Shown piece by piece: positions 17,190 to 26,284 of a DNA stretch of 64,000 bases; positions within the stretch are counted from its first letter, which is position 1; each line of letters begins with the position of its first letter. The stretch covers positions 770,132 through 834,131 of the forward strand of contig HG799463.1 of the NCBI GenBank assembly GCA_000531095.1, in the 5' to 3' direction. Position numbers and translations under genes: made by a program. Origin of the DNA: Gemmata massiliana. Lineage in GTDB: Bacteria; Planctomycetota; Planctomycetia; Gemmatales; Gemmataceae. Under the pieces are notes generated by a model that was not told where the DNA came from, did not search any database, and saw nothing but the letters and a program-made list of their open reading frames with translations.

Positions 17190-20100
17190 ATGTCACAACC
17201 GCGCACGTGTCTTTCGCTCGAAACGCTCGAAGTCCGCGAGAACCTCTCCCCCCTCTTCACCGAAACCTTCAACACCACAGCGCCGCCCGCCCTCCCGAGC
17301 GGGTGGTCGTCGTGGGCGAGCGACGGAACCACCACGTTCACGAGCGCGACCGGTCAGGGCGCGGACGGGTCCGCCGGTCTCGTGTCGAGCGCCGGGAGCC
17401 GCACGTCCTCGATGACGTGGTACCCGTCGACGTTCGACGCCGACACCGGCGCCGAGGTCTCGCTCAAGGTCGATTCGCTCGTCCCGATGTACGTGTTCGC
17501 ACGCGGCACGAACCTCGAATCGGGCGACCGGAGCTACCTCGCCGCGGTCGTCACGCGCGGCCTGAAGGTGCAGCTCCTGGAGGTCAACGGCGCGAGCACG
17601 CGCGTCCTGGGGACGGTTTCTTCGCCGACCTCGTCGTACTTCTCCGGTCAGTGGGTCCGCGTCTCGCTGGTCCCCGAGGGCAGCAGCGTTAAGGTCCAGG
17701 TCGTGCGCCAGGACACGGGGCAGTACCTCGCGGCCAACGGAACGTGGCAGGCCGCGCAAACGAGCGTCATTTCCACCACCACGGCCATCACCGGTGGCGG
17801 CAAGATCGGGGTCGGGCGGAACGGGCTGTACTTCGGGGCCGTCCAGCTCGACGATTTCTCCGGGTTCAGCACGGCGCCGAGCGTCACGGAGACGTTCGAC
17901 ACCACCCCGGTCGGGTCGGCACCGACCACGTGGAACACTTGGGCCTCCGATTCCACGGGCGGCTTCAAGACGACGCTCACGCGCGCCCTCAGTCCGGACA
18001 ACGGTTTCGCCTCCAACGGGCTTTCCAACACGACGGCCCGGGCGTGGTCGAACACCGATTTACCGGCCGACGTGGACGTGTCCGCCGCGATCTACCTGGA
18101 CAGCCTCATCCCCGCACAGATCTTCGCCCGCGGGACGAACGTCCAGGGCTCCACTCCCACTTACTACGCGATCACCCTCACGCGCGGGCTGGAGGCCAAG
18201 CTCGTGAAGGTGGTGAACGGTACCGAAACGGTGCTCGCGTCGGTCAAGTCCTCCGCGTACCTCAGCGGACAATGGGTGCGGGCACGCCTGACCGTCGAGG
18301 GCAACCAACTGAAGGTGCAACTGTACCGCCCGGACACGCGGCAGTGGCTCACGCCGAACGGCACCTGGTCCGACAGCCCGGACTTCGCCGTGACGCTCAG
18401 CGATTCGAGCATCACCGGCGGCGGGAAGGCCGGGGTCGGGCGCAAGGCCGCGGTCTCCGGCACCCTGACGGTCGACGACTTCGATGCGAAGCCGATCGGC
18501 GCCGCGAGCGGGCCGCAGGTCGACGTGACGCGCGTGAACGGGACCGGGAACGTGACGGGCGAGGTCACCTTCCGCGCGACCGTCACCGGGGACTTCAACC
18601 GCATCGAGTTCCGGCTGAACAACGTGGTGCGGGCGATCTCCGCGACCGGGCCGGCCGACTGGACGTTCGACAGCACCACCGTGGTCAACGGCACGTACAC
18701 GCTCGTCGTGCGCGTGTTCGACCAGGCGGGGAACGTCGCCGAGGAGGACTTCACGTTCACGGTGTCCAACCCGAACATGGACCCGCTCCCGGACCCGGTG
18801 ATCCCGAAGCACTACGACTACATCCGCCTCGCGATGCTCGCGTACAGCGGGACGCCCGTCGGCGACTCGTTCGAGCAGTACCTGCTCAAGAACAGCATCG
18901 ACCTCGTGATCCCGAACCCGAGCTACCTGAACACGATCAATAGCGCCTCACCGAACACGCCGCAGCTCATTTACAGTAACGTGAGCAACCTCTACCAGGG
19001 CCTGCTCACGGACTGGCTCCAGTACGCGGACCGCACCGGGGCGTCGCGCGAACTCGCGTTCTACCACGTGACGAAGGCGACCGCGTTCCAGGGCACCAGC
19101 CCGTCGTCGCAGCCGGTGACCTGGTTCTGGGGCGTGTACCAGTCGAACGGCACCGCCACCCCGACGGACGTGACCTCCGCGGCGCGGGGTGGGCGCTCGT
19201 CCAACGTGCAGTTCGGGGCCGCCGGTACGTCCACCTCGGTCGGGTTCGTGGAGAAGTTCCGCGAAATGAACATCACGCTCGCACGCGGCGCGTCGAGCGG
19301 GTGGTCCGGAACGTGGGAGTACGCGACCGCGGTGGACGCGAACGGCAACCCGACCGCGTGGAAGACGCTCGCGCTGAACAAGGACGGCACCAACGGGCTG
19401 ACGGCCTCCGGGCAGATCACCTTCGACCCGCCGAGCGACTGGGTGGCCTCCTCGATGACGCCGGGCGGCGCGCGGCTCTTCTCGGTCCGGTTCCGCGTCA
19501 CGAGCGGGACCGCGGCCAACGGCGCGGAACTGCTCACCGTCTTCGGGCGCGACTACGTGAACGCGAACGGCGGGCAGACCGGCACCATCCCCGCGTTCGA
19601 CTACTCCGCCGACGCGAACCACGACGGGTACCTGAGCGACGCCGAGTACGCCAACCGGCAGGCCGGGATGGACGCGCGGTTCGTGTACGAGTCGCGGCTG
19701 TTCTACCCGTACTACGGGCAGATGCGGTACGTCACCAACCCGTCGTCCGCGGCGGTGCGCCACTGGGCCGCCGACTACCACCAGCGCCTGCTGGCCGGGT
19801 ACCCGAACGCCGACGGCATCTTCATGGACAACGCGACCGGGAAGCTCCCGTTCCCCGGCGTCAGCGTCCTGGAGCCGACCGGAACCTTCAGCGAGGACTC
19901 CGGCGCGCTGATGAATTCCGTGTCCCGCGCGATCGGCCCGAAGTGGGTGCTGGCGAACACGGCCGGCGGCGCGACGACCGCGGACCCGATCGTGGCGAAC
20001 TCGGGCGGCGCGTTCGAGGAGTTCCTGATCCGCCCGATGAGCGCCAACTGGTCCGAGGTGGGCGACGCGGTCGCGCTCATCAACCGGCGCCTGGGTACAA

Positions 20101-20579
20101 CCGGGAACCCGTACCTCGTGATCGACAGCAGCCCCGAGGGGGGGAGCCGGTTCGATTCGCGCACGCAGGTCGCGACGCTCGCCTACTACTACCTGGTCGG
20201 TGACCCGGACCGCACGTTCCTGATGTTCTACGGCGGCGACAGCCCCTCCACCTCGTGGTCCGGGCACTGGACCCCGGTCGTAAACGTGGACGTCGGCGCC
20301 CCGGTGGGCACGATGAAGACGTTCGCAACGGGCAAAGATCCGGCGAACACGGACCTCACCTACCGGGTGCTCTCGCGCGAGTACGAGAACGCCCTCGTGC
20401 TGTACAAGCCGCTCTCCTACGCCCAGGGCAAGGGCGAGGGCACGACCGCGGACAACACCGCGACGACGCACCAACTGAACGGCACGTACCGCATCGTGAA
20501 CTCGAACGGCACGCTGGGCCAGTACGTCACGTCGGTGACGCTCCGCAACGGCGAGGGCGCGATTCTGGTGAAGGCGTAA
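17190..20579 (+). CDS. large exported modular putative glycoside hydrolase
   Basis: A 1129-aa protein. The N-terminus carries the planctomycete extracellular motif LETLEVRENLSP in place of a normal signal peptide. Two homologous about 210-residue beta-sandwich modules follow (about 15-235 and 236-450; both contain an FARGTN strand and a GGGK-(I/A)-GVGR block), then an Ig-like module (about 455-535) and a C-terminal TIM-barrel-like domain (about 550-1129). The latter has a GIFMDN motif and an inserted EF-hand-like DANHDGYLSDAEY at about 810. This resembles uncharacterised putative glycosyl hydrolases; substrate and catalytic residues are not certain. The ATG was chosen because the conserved motif starts there. 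The gene lies alone, convergent with hemW. Confidence 0.65.
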   Translation: MSQPRTCLSLETLEVRENLSPLFTETFNTTAPPALPSGWSSWASDGTTTFTSATGQGADGSAGLVSSAGSRTSSMTWYPSTFDADTGAEVSLKVDSLVPMYVFARGTNLESGDRSYLAAVVTRGLKVQLLEVNGASTRVLGTVSSPTSSYFSGQWVRVSLVPEGSSVKVQVVRQDTGQYLAANGTWQAAQTSVISTTTAITGGGKIGVGRNGLYFGAVQLDDFSGFSTAPSVTETFDTTPVGSAPTTWNTWASDSTGGFKTTLTRALSPDNGFASNGLSNTTARAWSNTDLPADVDVSAAIYLDSLIPAQIFARGTNVQGSTPTYYAITLTRGLEAKLVKVVNGTETVLASVKSSAYLSGQWVRARLTVEGNQLKVQLYRPDTRQWLTPNGTWSDSPDFAVTLSDSSITGGGKAGVGRKAAVSGTLTVDDFDAKPIGAASGPQVDVTRVNGTGNVTGEVTFRATVTGDFNRIEFRLNNVVRAISATGPADWTFDSTTVVNGTYTLVVRVFDQAGNVAEEDFTFTVSNPNMDPLPDPVIPKHYDYIRLAMLAYSGTPVGDSFEQYLLKNSIDLVIPNPSYLNTINSASPNTPQLIYSNVSNLYQGLLTDWLQYADRTGASRELAFYHVTKATAFQGTSPSSQPVTWFWGVYQSNGTATPTDVTSAARGGRSSNVQFGAAGTSTSVGFVEKFREMNITLARGASSGWSGTWEYATAVDANGNPTAWKTLALNKDGTNGLTASGQITFDPPSDWVASSMTPGGARLFSVRFRVTSGTAANGAELLTVFGRDYVNANGGQTGTIPAFDYSADANHDGYLSDAEYANRQAGMDARFVYESRLFYPYYGQMRYVTNPSSAAVRHWAADYHQRLLAGYPNADGIFMDNATGKLPFPGVSVLEPTGTFSEDSGALMNSVSRAIGPKWVLANTAGGATTADPIVANSGGAFEEFLIRPMSANWSEVGDAVALINRRLGTTGNPYLVIDSSPEGGSRFDSRTQVATLAYYYLVGDPDRTFLMFYGGDSPSTSWSGHWTPVVNVDVGAPVGTMKTFATGKDPANTDLTYRVLSREYENALVLYKPLSYAQGKGEGTTADNTATTHQLNGTYRIVNSNGTLGQYVTSVTLRNGEGAILVKA

Positions 20580-20625
20580 TGTGGTTTGCGTAGTAGGTTG
20601 GGTTGTGCCCGGAGTTCGATCGACG

Positions 20626-20690
20626 ACCCGCTCGCTAGCACTCGCGGGTCGCCTCGGCGTGTGGCGAACCGCGAGTGCTAACGAGCGGGT
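20626..20690. repeat. inverted repeat family A, copy 1
   Basis: Near-perfect 28-bp palindrome (ACCCGCTCGCTAGCACTCGC with GCGAGTGCTAACGAGCGGGT at the ends) around a 9-base loop, between convergent genes. It is related in sequence to the palindrome at 24741-24806. Confidence 0.65.
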
Positions 20691-20737
20691 GTGTTGCTTT
20701 CGTAGTCAAACGCTGTCGGCACGGCCCGACCTACGAA

Positions 20738-21913
20738 TCAGGCTTCCTTCAGCAGTTCCGACACCGCGGCATCGGCGACACACTTCCCGCGGCGCGTGAG
20801 CCGCACGTCCGATCCGTTGTCGCTCACGAGAGCGTTTTCACGCAGAAGCGCGAGTGCGGCAGGAGCCAGTGTGTCCAACGCGAAGCCGGTTTGCTCGTGA
20901 AAGCGCGTGCGGTTGATCCCGTCCGCGCGCCGGAGTTGTGTCGCCATCGTCTCGAAGGCCCGCGCGCGCGGTTCCAGTTCTTCGCGCTGGAACGCGACCG
21001 GCTCTCCACTCAGTGCTTTGCGAATGTAGAGCTTCGTGTCGCGCACGTTCAGTTCGCGTGCGCCGTGTACGTAGCGCGCGGCTCCCACACCGAAACCGTA
21101 ATACGCCTCGTTCGCCCAGTACCGCTCGTTGTGTCGGCACCGGAACCCGGGGCGCGCGAAGTTCGATATCTCGTAGTGCTCGAACCCGGCTTCTGCGAGC
21201 CGGTCCATCGCGCGCTCGTACATCGCGAGTTCGTCGTCCTCCGGCACCGGCGCGACTTGCCCGCGGTGCTGCCGTTTCCACAACGGTGTCCCCTTCTCGT
21301 AGGTCAGCCCGTAAGTGGAAACGTGCTGCGGCGCGAACGCGAGCGCGGCGTCCAAATCAGCGCACCAACTCGCGAGCGTCGAACCCGGCGCCCCGAAGAT
21401 CAAATCGAACGACACCGTGGCAATGTGCTTTCGCGTCACTTCGACCGCGCGCCCGATATGCTCCGGCGCGTGACGCCGGTCCAGAACCGCGAGCGACTCG
21501 GGCCGGAACGACTGCACCCCGATGCTCACGCGGTTCACGCCGAATGCCGCCAGCACCGCCGCCTTCTCTTCGGTGAGTGAATCGGGATTGGCCTCAATAG
21601 AGAATTCGCGCGAGGTACCTTCGAGTGCCGACGGCAGCCAGCGCGTGATCGCCTCCAGCAAGCGTTCCAACTGATTCGCAGACAGGTGCGTGGGCGTTCC
21701 ACCGCCAATGAACAAGCTCTCGACCGGGCGCGGGGCGCCCAGTGTCGCGAGTTCGGCCGCGAGCGCGTCGAGGTACAGGTCAATGAGGTGATCCTGTCCC
21801 GCGGTTACCGCGAAGTCGCAGTACCCGCAGTGGTGCGCGCAAAACGGGACGTGGATGTAAGCGGTCCGCGGGTCGAGCCAGGGAGCGAGAAGTTCCAGAG
21901 TTCCAAGTTCCAA
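20738..21913 (-). CDS. hemW: radical SAM haem chaperone (HemW family)
   Basis: A 391-aa member of the HemW/HemN-like radical SAM family, which binds haem and delivers it to respiratory enzymes; such proteins were formerly called oxygen-independent coproporphyrinogen oxidases. The iron-sulphur motif CAHHCGYCDF (CxxxCxxC) is near residue 27, then SLFIGGGTPT, the FSIEANPDSLT strand, GVQSF and a HemW C-terminal domain. The frame opens with a TTG (21911-21913) that lies inside an AGTTCCA tandem repeat, so the first about 15 residues are repeat-encoded and the true start is uncertain. Confidence 0.88.
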   Translation of the reverse strand: MELGTLELLAPWLDPRTAYIHVPFCAHHCGYCDFAVTAGQDHLIDLYLDALAAELATLGAPRPVESLFIGGGTPTHLSANQLERLLEAITRWLPSALEGTSREFSIEANPDSLTEEKAAVLAAFGVNRVSIGVQSFRPESLAVLDRRHAPEHIGRAVEVTRKHIATVSFDLIFGAPGSTLASWCADLDAALAFAPQHVSTYGLTYEKGTPLWKRQHRGQVAPVPEDDELAMYERAMDRLAEAGFEHYEISNFARPGFRCRHNERYWANEAYYGFGVGAARYVHGARELNVRDTKLYIRKALSGEPVAFQREELEPRARAFETMATQLRRADGINRTRFHEQTGFALDTLAPAALALLRENALVSDNGSDVRLTRRGKCVADAAVSELLKEA

Positions 21914-21955
21914 AGTTCCAAGCTCCAGAGTTCCAAGTTCCAGAGTTCCAAGTTA
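21892..21955. repeat. AGTTCCA tandem minisatellite
   Basis: About eight imperfect head-to-tail copies of AGTTCCA(A/G) overlap the 5' end of hemW. A reverse-complement copy lies at about 22013-22030, so the tract can also fold into a long hairpin enclosing the terminator at 21961-21996. Confidence 0.7.
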
Positions 21956-21960
21956 GCAGA

Positions 21961-21996
21961 AACGAAGAAACCCGGTCGGGAAACACCCGCCGGGTC
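21961..21996 (-). terminator. intrinsic terminator of the proline-rich gene
   Basis: On the minus strand, stem ACCCGG...CCGGGT is followed by TTCTTCGTTT. It lies about 45 bases after the stop of the 22042-23199 gene. Confidence 0.55.
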
Positions 21997-22041
21997 TGTT
22001 TTTAGCTTGGAACTCTGGAACCCCGAACTCGGAACCGGTCC

Positions 22042-23199
22042 TTACGGGAACAGGAACGCGGCCCCGGTGATGATGCCCGCTTCCGCGACGGTGCCCGTGA
22101 GGGTCAGGCCGGGCGGGTACAGGTAGTACGGGCTGGGGCTGCCGGGCAAGCACTTACCCGCGCTGGTGTCCCAGAACCCGGTTCGGCACCCGGACACGAG
22201 GCTCTGCGGCCACAACAGCACGTTGCGGTAGAAGGTGCCCGCGGACACGAGGGTCGAGAGCGGCCCGAGATCCCAGCCCTGGCGCTCGGCGTTCCGCTCC
22301 TCGAAGTGCAGGCGCCGGTGAACCACGTAGCCCGGTTCGAGGTACATCGTGTGCGGCGCGTATGCCGCCGTCTTCGGTTGGTACGCCACGCCCGGCGAGG
22401 AAATCACCGGCAGCGGCGGGAACTGGTACCCGCTGTCCTTCGGCTCCTTGATAGCCTTGAGTTCCTGCAGTGTCCGCTCTTGCTTCTGAATCTCCCCCGG
22501 ATCTTTCTCTTCGCGGATCTGCTTCTCGGTAATGGCGATCCGGTCCCGGATCGTCTGGAACATGATGGCCCGTTCCAGTTCGGGGTCGTTGTAGACCGTG
22601 AAGATCTTGTCGCGCGACGGCAACTGGATCTCGCGCGGGTCGACGGGCGGGATCGGGTTCCCCACCTTCTTTTCGGGCAGGAACCCGCCCCCCTTGGGGC
22701 CGGGCTGAGCCGCGAACCCGGTCGGGACCGTGGACGGTTGAACCGGCGGCGCGAACGTGCGCTCGGGCGGCGGGAGGTTGAGCGAGGGAACCGCCGGCAC
22801 GTCGGGAATCGCCGACCCGCGCGCCGGTTCCTTGTCCTTCAACTGCGCGACGCCCAAGTTTTCGGTCGCGCTCGGCAGCCCGCCACCGGTCGCGGTGAGC
22901 GCGTCGGCCGCCTTCTGGAAGTACATCACGGTTCCGGCTGAACCGGGCGTCGCCCCGGGCGCGGGGCGCGCGGGCTGTGGTTGCGCTTGCGGCGGTGGCG
23001 TTCGGGGCCGGTACCCGGGCGGGAGCGGGAGCGCCCCCGGCTGGGTGTTCGACGGTTGCGCCTGCGGCTGGGTGCCGGGCGGCTGCGCGAGGGCCGGCCC
23101 CGCGACCAGCGCCAAGAACAGAGCGGCCTTAGCCCCCGCTGTCCCCGGCGTAATCAACCGAACTGTAGTTCGGCGCTTCCTGCGTGATAGCAATGTCAT
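22042..23199 (-). CDS. proline-rich exported protein, unknown function
   Basis: A 385-aa protein. A signal sequence ([14 protein letters not shown]) comes after a basic leader, then a Pro/Gln-rich segment (about 45-90). A central region carries charged helices ([21 protein letters not shown]) and the C-terminus is rich in Tyr, Pro and Gly and ends with two hydrophobic segments. No family is recognised. The ATG at 23197-23199 overlaps the last 70 bases of guaB; a TTG at 23155-23157 would give a shorter overlap and a more usual signal peptide, so the start is unsettled. Confidence 0.55.
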   Translation of the reverse strand: MTLLSRRKRRTTVRLITPGTAGAKAALFLALVAGPALAQPPGTQPQAQPSNTQPGALPLPPGYRPRTPPPQAQPQPARPAPGATPGSAGTVMYFQKAADALTATGGGLPSATENLGVAQLKDKEPARGSAIPDVPAVPSLNLPPPERTFAPPVQPSTVPTGFAAQPGPKGGGFLPEKKVGNPIPPVDPREIQLPSRDKIFTVYNDPELERAIMFQTIRDRIAITEKQIREEKDPGEIQKQERTLQELKAIKEPKDSGYQFPPLPVISSPGVAYQPKTAAYAPHTMYLEPGYVVHRRLHFEERNAERQGWDLGPLSTLVSAGTFYRNVLLWPQSLVSGCRTGFWDTSAGKCLPGSPSPYYLYPPGLTLTGTVAEAGIITGAAFLFP

Positions 23200-24622
23200 G
23201 CGGGTGGCTCTCCTGCACACTCGCCGCGGTCACTTGAATGAACCGGGCCTTGGTCCGCAACTCATCGAGCGTCTTGCAGCCGCAATACCCCATTCCGGCC
23301 CGCACGCCGCCGACCAACTGGTATACAAAGGGGGCCAGGTGGCCCTTAAACGGAACTCGCCCTTCGACCCCTTCGGGTACCAGTTTCCCGTTCGTCGGCT
23401 GACCGGACCCGCCGCCCCCGCCCTGTTGGTAGCGGTCGGCGCTGCCGGCCATCATCGCACCGAGCGAACCCATTCCGCGATACTGCTTGAACGACCGCCC
23501 GCGGTACAGGATGAGCTGCCCGGGGCTTTCGGCCAGCCCCGCGAACAGCCCGCCGATCATGCACGAGTACGCGCCCGCGGCGAGTGCCTTCGTGATGTCG
23601 CCGCTGTACCGAATGCCGCCGTCCGCAATAATGGGGATGCCCGTCCCGGCCAGCCCCTTCACCACGTTCGCGATCGCCGACATCTGGGGCACGCCCACGC
23701 CCGACACGATCCGCGTTGTACAAATCGACCCCGGCCCGATGCCGCACTTAACGCCGTCGGCGCCGGCCTCGGCCAGCGCCCGGGCGCCCTCGGTGGTCGC
23801 CACGTTCCCCGCGATCACGTCAATCGAGTGCCGCTTCTTCAGCTCGCGCACCGTTTCGATCACGTTGCGGCTGTGCCCGTGGGCGGAATCCACCACCAGC
23901 ACGTCCACCCCGGCCTCGATCAGCGACGCGGCCCGTTCAAAGTCGCGGACCCCGATCGCCGCCCCGACCTTCAGCCGCCCCCGCGCGTCCTTTGCCGCGT
24001 TCGGGAACTTTTGCGTCTTGTCGATGTCCTTGATCGTGATCAATCCCTTCAGTCTGAATTGATCGTCTACTAGGAGCAATTTCTCCACCTTATTTTTCGT
24101 GAGCAGCTTTTCGGCCGCGTCGAGGGTGGTGTTTTCGGGCGCGGTGACGAGGTTCCGCTTCGTCATCACCTCTTCGAGCTTCTGTTCGTTGTCGTCGAGG
24201 AACTTGAGGTCGCGCCGCGTGAGAATCCCCTTCAGGACGCCGTTCACGGTGATCGGCACGCCGCTGATGTGGTGATCCTCCATGATCTTGCGCGCGTGCC
24301 CGACGGTGTCGTCGGGCGGGAGCGTGATCGGGTCGGTGATGATCCCGTTCTCGCTCCGCTTCACCTTGTCCACCTCGCGGGTCTGCTGAGCGACGGTGAG
24401 GTTCTTGTGAATGATCCCGATCCCGCCCTCTTGGGCGAGCGCGATGGCCAGCTCGCTCTCGGTGACGGTGTCCATCGGGCTGGAAATGATCGGAACGTTG
24501 ATTCGCACGTTCCGGGTCAGTTGAGTGCGGACGTCCGTATCTTTCGGCACGAGATCGCTGTACCCCGGCTCCAGCAGCACGTCATCGAATGTAATCCCCT
24601 GATACGCAATGCGGTCCTGCAT
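23129..24622 (-). CDS. guaB: inosine-5'-monophosphate dehydrogenase
   Basis: Converts IMP to XMP with NAD+, the first step of GMP synthesis, 497 aa. The N-terminus [15 protein letters not shown] and the catalytic loop [17 protein letters not shown] with its nucleophilic cysteine are clear, as are two CBS domains at about 95-210, the GGIRYSGDI motif and the flap region. Full length for the family. The C-terminus contains an insertion-like [13 protein letters not shown] stretch. The ATG fits the family start. Confidence 0.96.
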   Translation of the reverse strand: MQDRIAYQGITFDDVLLEPGYSDLVPKDTDVRTQLTRNVRINVPIISSPMDTVTESELAIALAQEGGIGIIHKNLTVAQQTREVDKVKRSENGIITDPITLPPDDTVGHARKIMEDHHISGVPITVNGVLKGILTRRDLKFLDDNEQKLEEVMTKRNLVTAPENTTLDAAEKLLTKNKVEKLLLVDDQFRLKGLITIKDIDKTQKFPNAAKDARGRLKVGAAIGVRDFERAASLIEAGVDVLVVDSAHGHSRNVIETVRELKKRHSIDVIAGNVATTEGARALAEAGADGVKCGIGPGSICTTRIVSGVGVPQMSAIANVVKGLAGTGIPIIADGGIRYSGDITKALAAGAYSCMIGGLFAGLAESPGQLILYRGRSFKQYRGMGSLGAMMAGSADRYQQGGGGGSGQPTNGKLVPEGVEGRVPFKGHLAPFVYQLVGGVRAGMGYCGCKTLDELRTKARFIQVTAASVQESHPHDIAITQEAPNYSSVDYAGDSGG

Positions 24623-24740
24623 GGCGGCTCCGTGGCGAAAGGCGCGAAATGGTGTGGTCTGGGATTATAGGGAGTTGAGTCAATCCGCGTTACAGAATGT
24701 GCGCTGCAAACGGGTGAAGTGAACCCACCGACAATAAATA

Positions 24741-24806
24741 CCACTCGCTCGTTGGCACTCGCGATTCGCCTGAGCTTTTTGGCGAACCGCGAGTGCCAAC
24801 GAGTGG
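24741..24806. repeat. inverted repeat family A, copy 2
   Basis: About 28-bp arms (CCACTCGCTCGTTGGCACTC with GAGTGCCAACGAGTGG at the ends) around a 10-base loop containing TTTTT. The sequence parallels the palindrome at 20626-20690. It sits between the anti-sigma gene and guaB and could terminate the upstream transcript. Confidence 0.65.
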
Positions 24807-24842
24807 GGGAAGTTTCGGATGCAGGGGGCACCTGCGGGGCAC

Positions 24843-25613
24843 TCACCCCTGTTTCGGCGTGAGCACCAGAAGCATCGGGCCGTCACTGACGACCACGCCG
24901 CCGGCCGCTTCTTTAGTGACCGCGAACGCTTTCGCGTCCTTGACCAGAATGGGGTTACGCACACGCACGAGGACGGTACCGTCGGGCTTCACGTCGAACA
25001 CCCCGCCGTCTACCGGCTCCTTCTTGGCGCGCCCACCGTCCACGATCCAGAGCTGGTACTGCTCCTTGGCCGGGTCGAGGGGCGGGAGGCCACGAACTTC
25101 GAGGTACCCTTCCTGCTTGGCCGTGCTCCACACGACTTCACCGGTCGCCCCGGCCTGCTCTCCGGCGAACTTCGCGGCCTGTGCCGTGGCGTCTTTGGTG
25201 AGTCGATCGCGTTTCAGCCGCTCTTCTTCCGGGCCTTGCACTACCGACACGTCTTTGGGCCACTGCGTGTAAACGAGCACACCGATCAAGCACGCGGCCA
25301 CAGCCCAGCCCGCCCACGTTCCCCATGCGGACCGGGAACGGGAACGGGTCGGTTTGGCCGCTGCGGGCGAGACCGGAGTCAACACGGTCGCCGCAAGTTG
25401 AAGCCGCTCGGCCAGATGCGTGGGAAGCGGGTCCGGAGTGTCGATGAACGCCAAATGGACCGCGGCCGCCGCGCGTTCGAGCGCGTCCGGGTCTTCGTCC
25501 GGATACGCTTCGAGTAGCGCGTCCAGTTCCATTGTCTCGTCGGACGTTAACCCCTGAGTGGCTTCACGAGCCAAAAGGTCGTCCAGTCGGTCGAGTCGGG
25601 GATCGGTATTCAC
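24843..25613 (-). CDS. anti-sigma factor, RskA-like
   Basis: Membrane-anchored anti-sigma factor of 256 aa. An N-terminal helical sigma-binding region (about 1-80, with SDETMELDALLEAYPDEDPDALERA) is followed by one transmembrane segment (WAGWAVAACLIGVLVYT, about 95-115) and an exported RskA-type C-terminal domain (YQLWIVDGG and DGTVLVRVRNP motifs). The GTG start overlaps the TGA of the sigma gene (GTGA), so the two are translationally coupled. It presumably holds the sigma factor inactive until an envelope signal removes it. Confidence 0.85.
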   Translation of the reverse strand: MNTDPRLDRLDDLLAREATQGLTSDETMELDALLEAYPDEDPDALERAAAAVHLAFIDTPDPLPTHLAERLQLAATVLTPVSPAAAKPTRSRSRSAWGTWAGWAVAACLIGVLVYTQWPKDVSVVQGPEEERLKRDRLTKDATAQAAKFAGEQAGATGEVVWSTAKQEGYLEVRGLPPLDPAKEQYQLWIVDGGRAKKEPVDGGVFDVKPDGTVLVRVRNPILVKDAKAFAVTKEAAGGVVVSDGPMLLVLTPKQG

Positions 25614-26146
25614 GACGCCCCTCCCCCGGCCGTGAGCCGCTCGCGCACGCGGATCAGCCCGCGGCGAATGTGTGTCTTTACGGTACCGACCGGCAGCCCG
25701 GTTTGGGCGGCGATCGCTTCGTGCGTGAGTCCCTGATAAACGGCGAGCTGGATCACCCGGCGCTCGTCCTCGCGCAGCTCGGCGAGAACGGCTGCGGCTT
25801 TCGCGGCCTCGTCCTCAATGTCGATGCGCGCGACCGTCACCGGCTCCACCGGCTCGTCGGCCAGTGTTTGTGCGGTCGGGGCGCGGCCGGTCCGTCGTTT
25901 CCGGTCGATCAACCGGCGGCGTGCGATCATGGTTACGTAAGTAGGCTCAGACGAACGGGAGGGATCGTACCGGCCCGCGTTCTTCCACAACTCGATGAAC
26001 ACGTCTTGAACGGCGTCTTCGGCGTCAGAGGGGTTGCCCAGAAACCGCCGCGCCAGGGACCACACCAGCCCGCCGTAGCGGGCGATGCAGTCCGGCACGG
26101 CGGCCGGGTCGCCGGCCGCGATCCGTGGGAGCACGCTGTCCGTCAC
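25610..26146 (-). CDS. ECF RNA polymerase sigma factor
   Basis: ECF sigma factor of 178 aa. Region 2 runs from about 10 to 75 (DAEDAVQDVFIELWKNAGRY) and region 4 from about 115 to 170 (VIQLAVYQGLTHEAIAAQTG, then GTVKTHIRRGLIRVRE). A frame is open upstream to 26284, but the GTG at 26144-26146 has a G-rich site ahead and matches the usual ECF start. The extra upstream stretch contains the terminator of the neighbouring gene, which argues against a longer protein. It is coupled to its anti-sigma gene. Confidence 0.88.
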   Translation of the reverse strand: MTDSVLPRIAAGDPAAVPDCIARYGGLVWSLARRFLGNPSDAEDAVQDVFIELWKNAGRYDPSRSSEPTYVTMIARRRLIDRKRRTGRAPTAQTLADEPVEPVTVARIDIEDEAAKAAAVLAELREDERRVIQLAVYQGLTHEAIAAQTGLPVGTVKTHIRRGLIRVRERLTAGGGAS

Positions 26147-26222
26147 CAGATCCGCCCCCTGGCCCGCGGCGCGCCAGACGCGACACCATTCGTCGCGTGC
26201 GCGCCAGCGGATGCACGAAACA

Positions 26223-26254
26223 ACGCGACCCGTGACCGGAGCCACGGGCCGCGT
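26223..26254 (-). terminator. terminator of the glutamine/glycine-rich gene
   Basis: 12-bp stem ACGCGACCCGTG/CACGGGCCGCGT with one mismatch, 30 bases past the stop of the 26285-27118 gene, followed on the minus strand by a GTTGTTT run. Confidence 0.5.
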
Positions 26255-26284
26255 CTCAATTTTCGTTATAGGTAGAGAAATCAA

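Noticed and set aside
21892-21955. Small ORF encoding a Trp/Asn/Ser-rich peptide on the minus strand
   Set aside because: It is a by-product of the AGTTCCA repeat in another frame; no ribosome-binding site or conserved feature.
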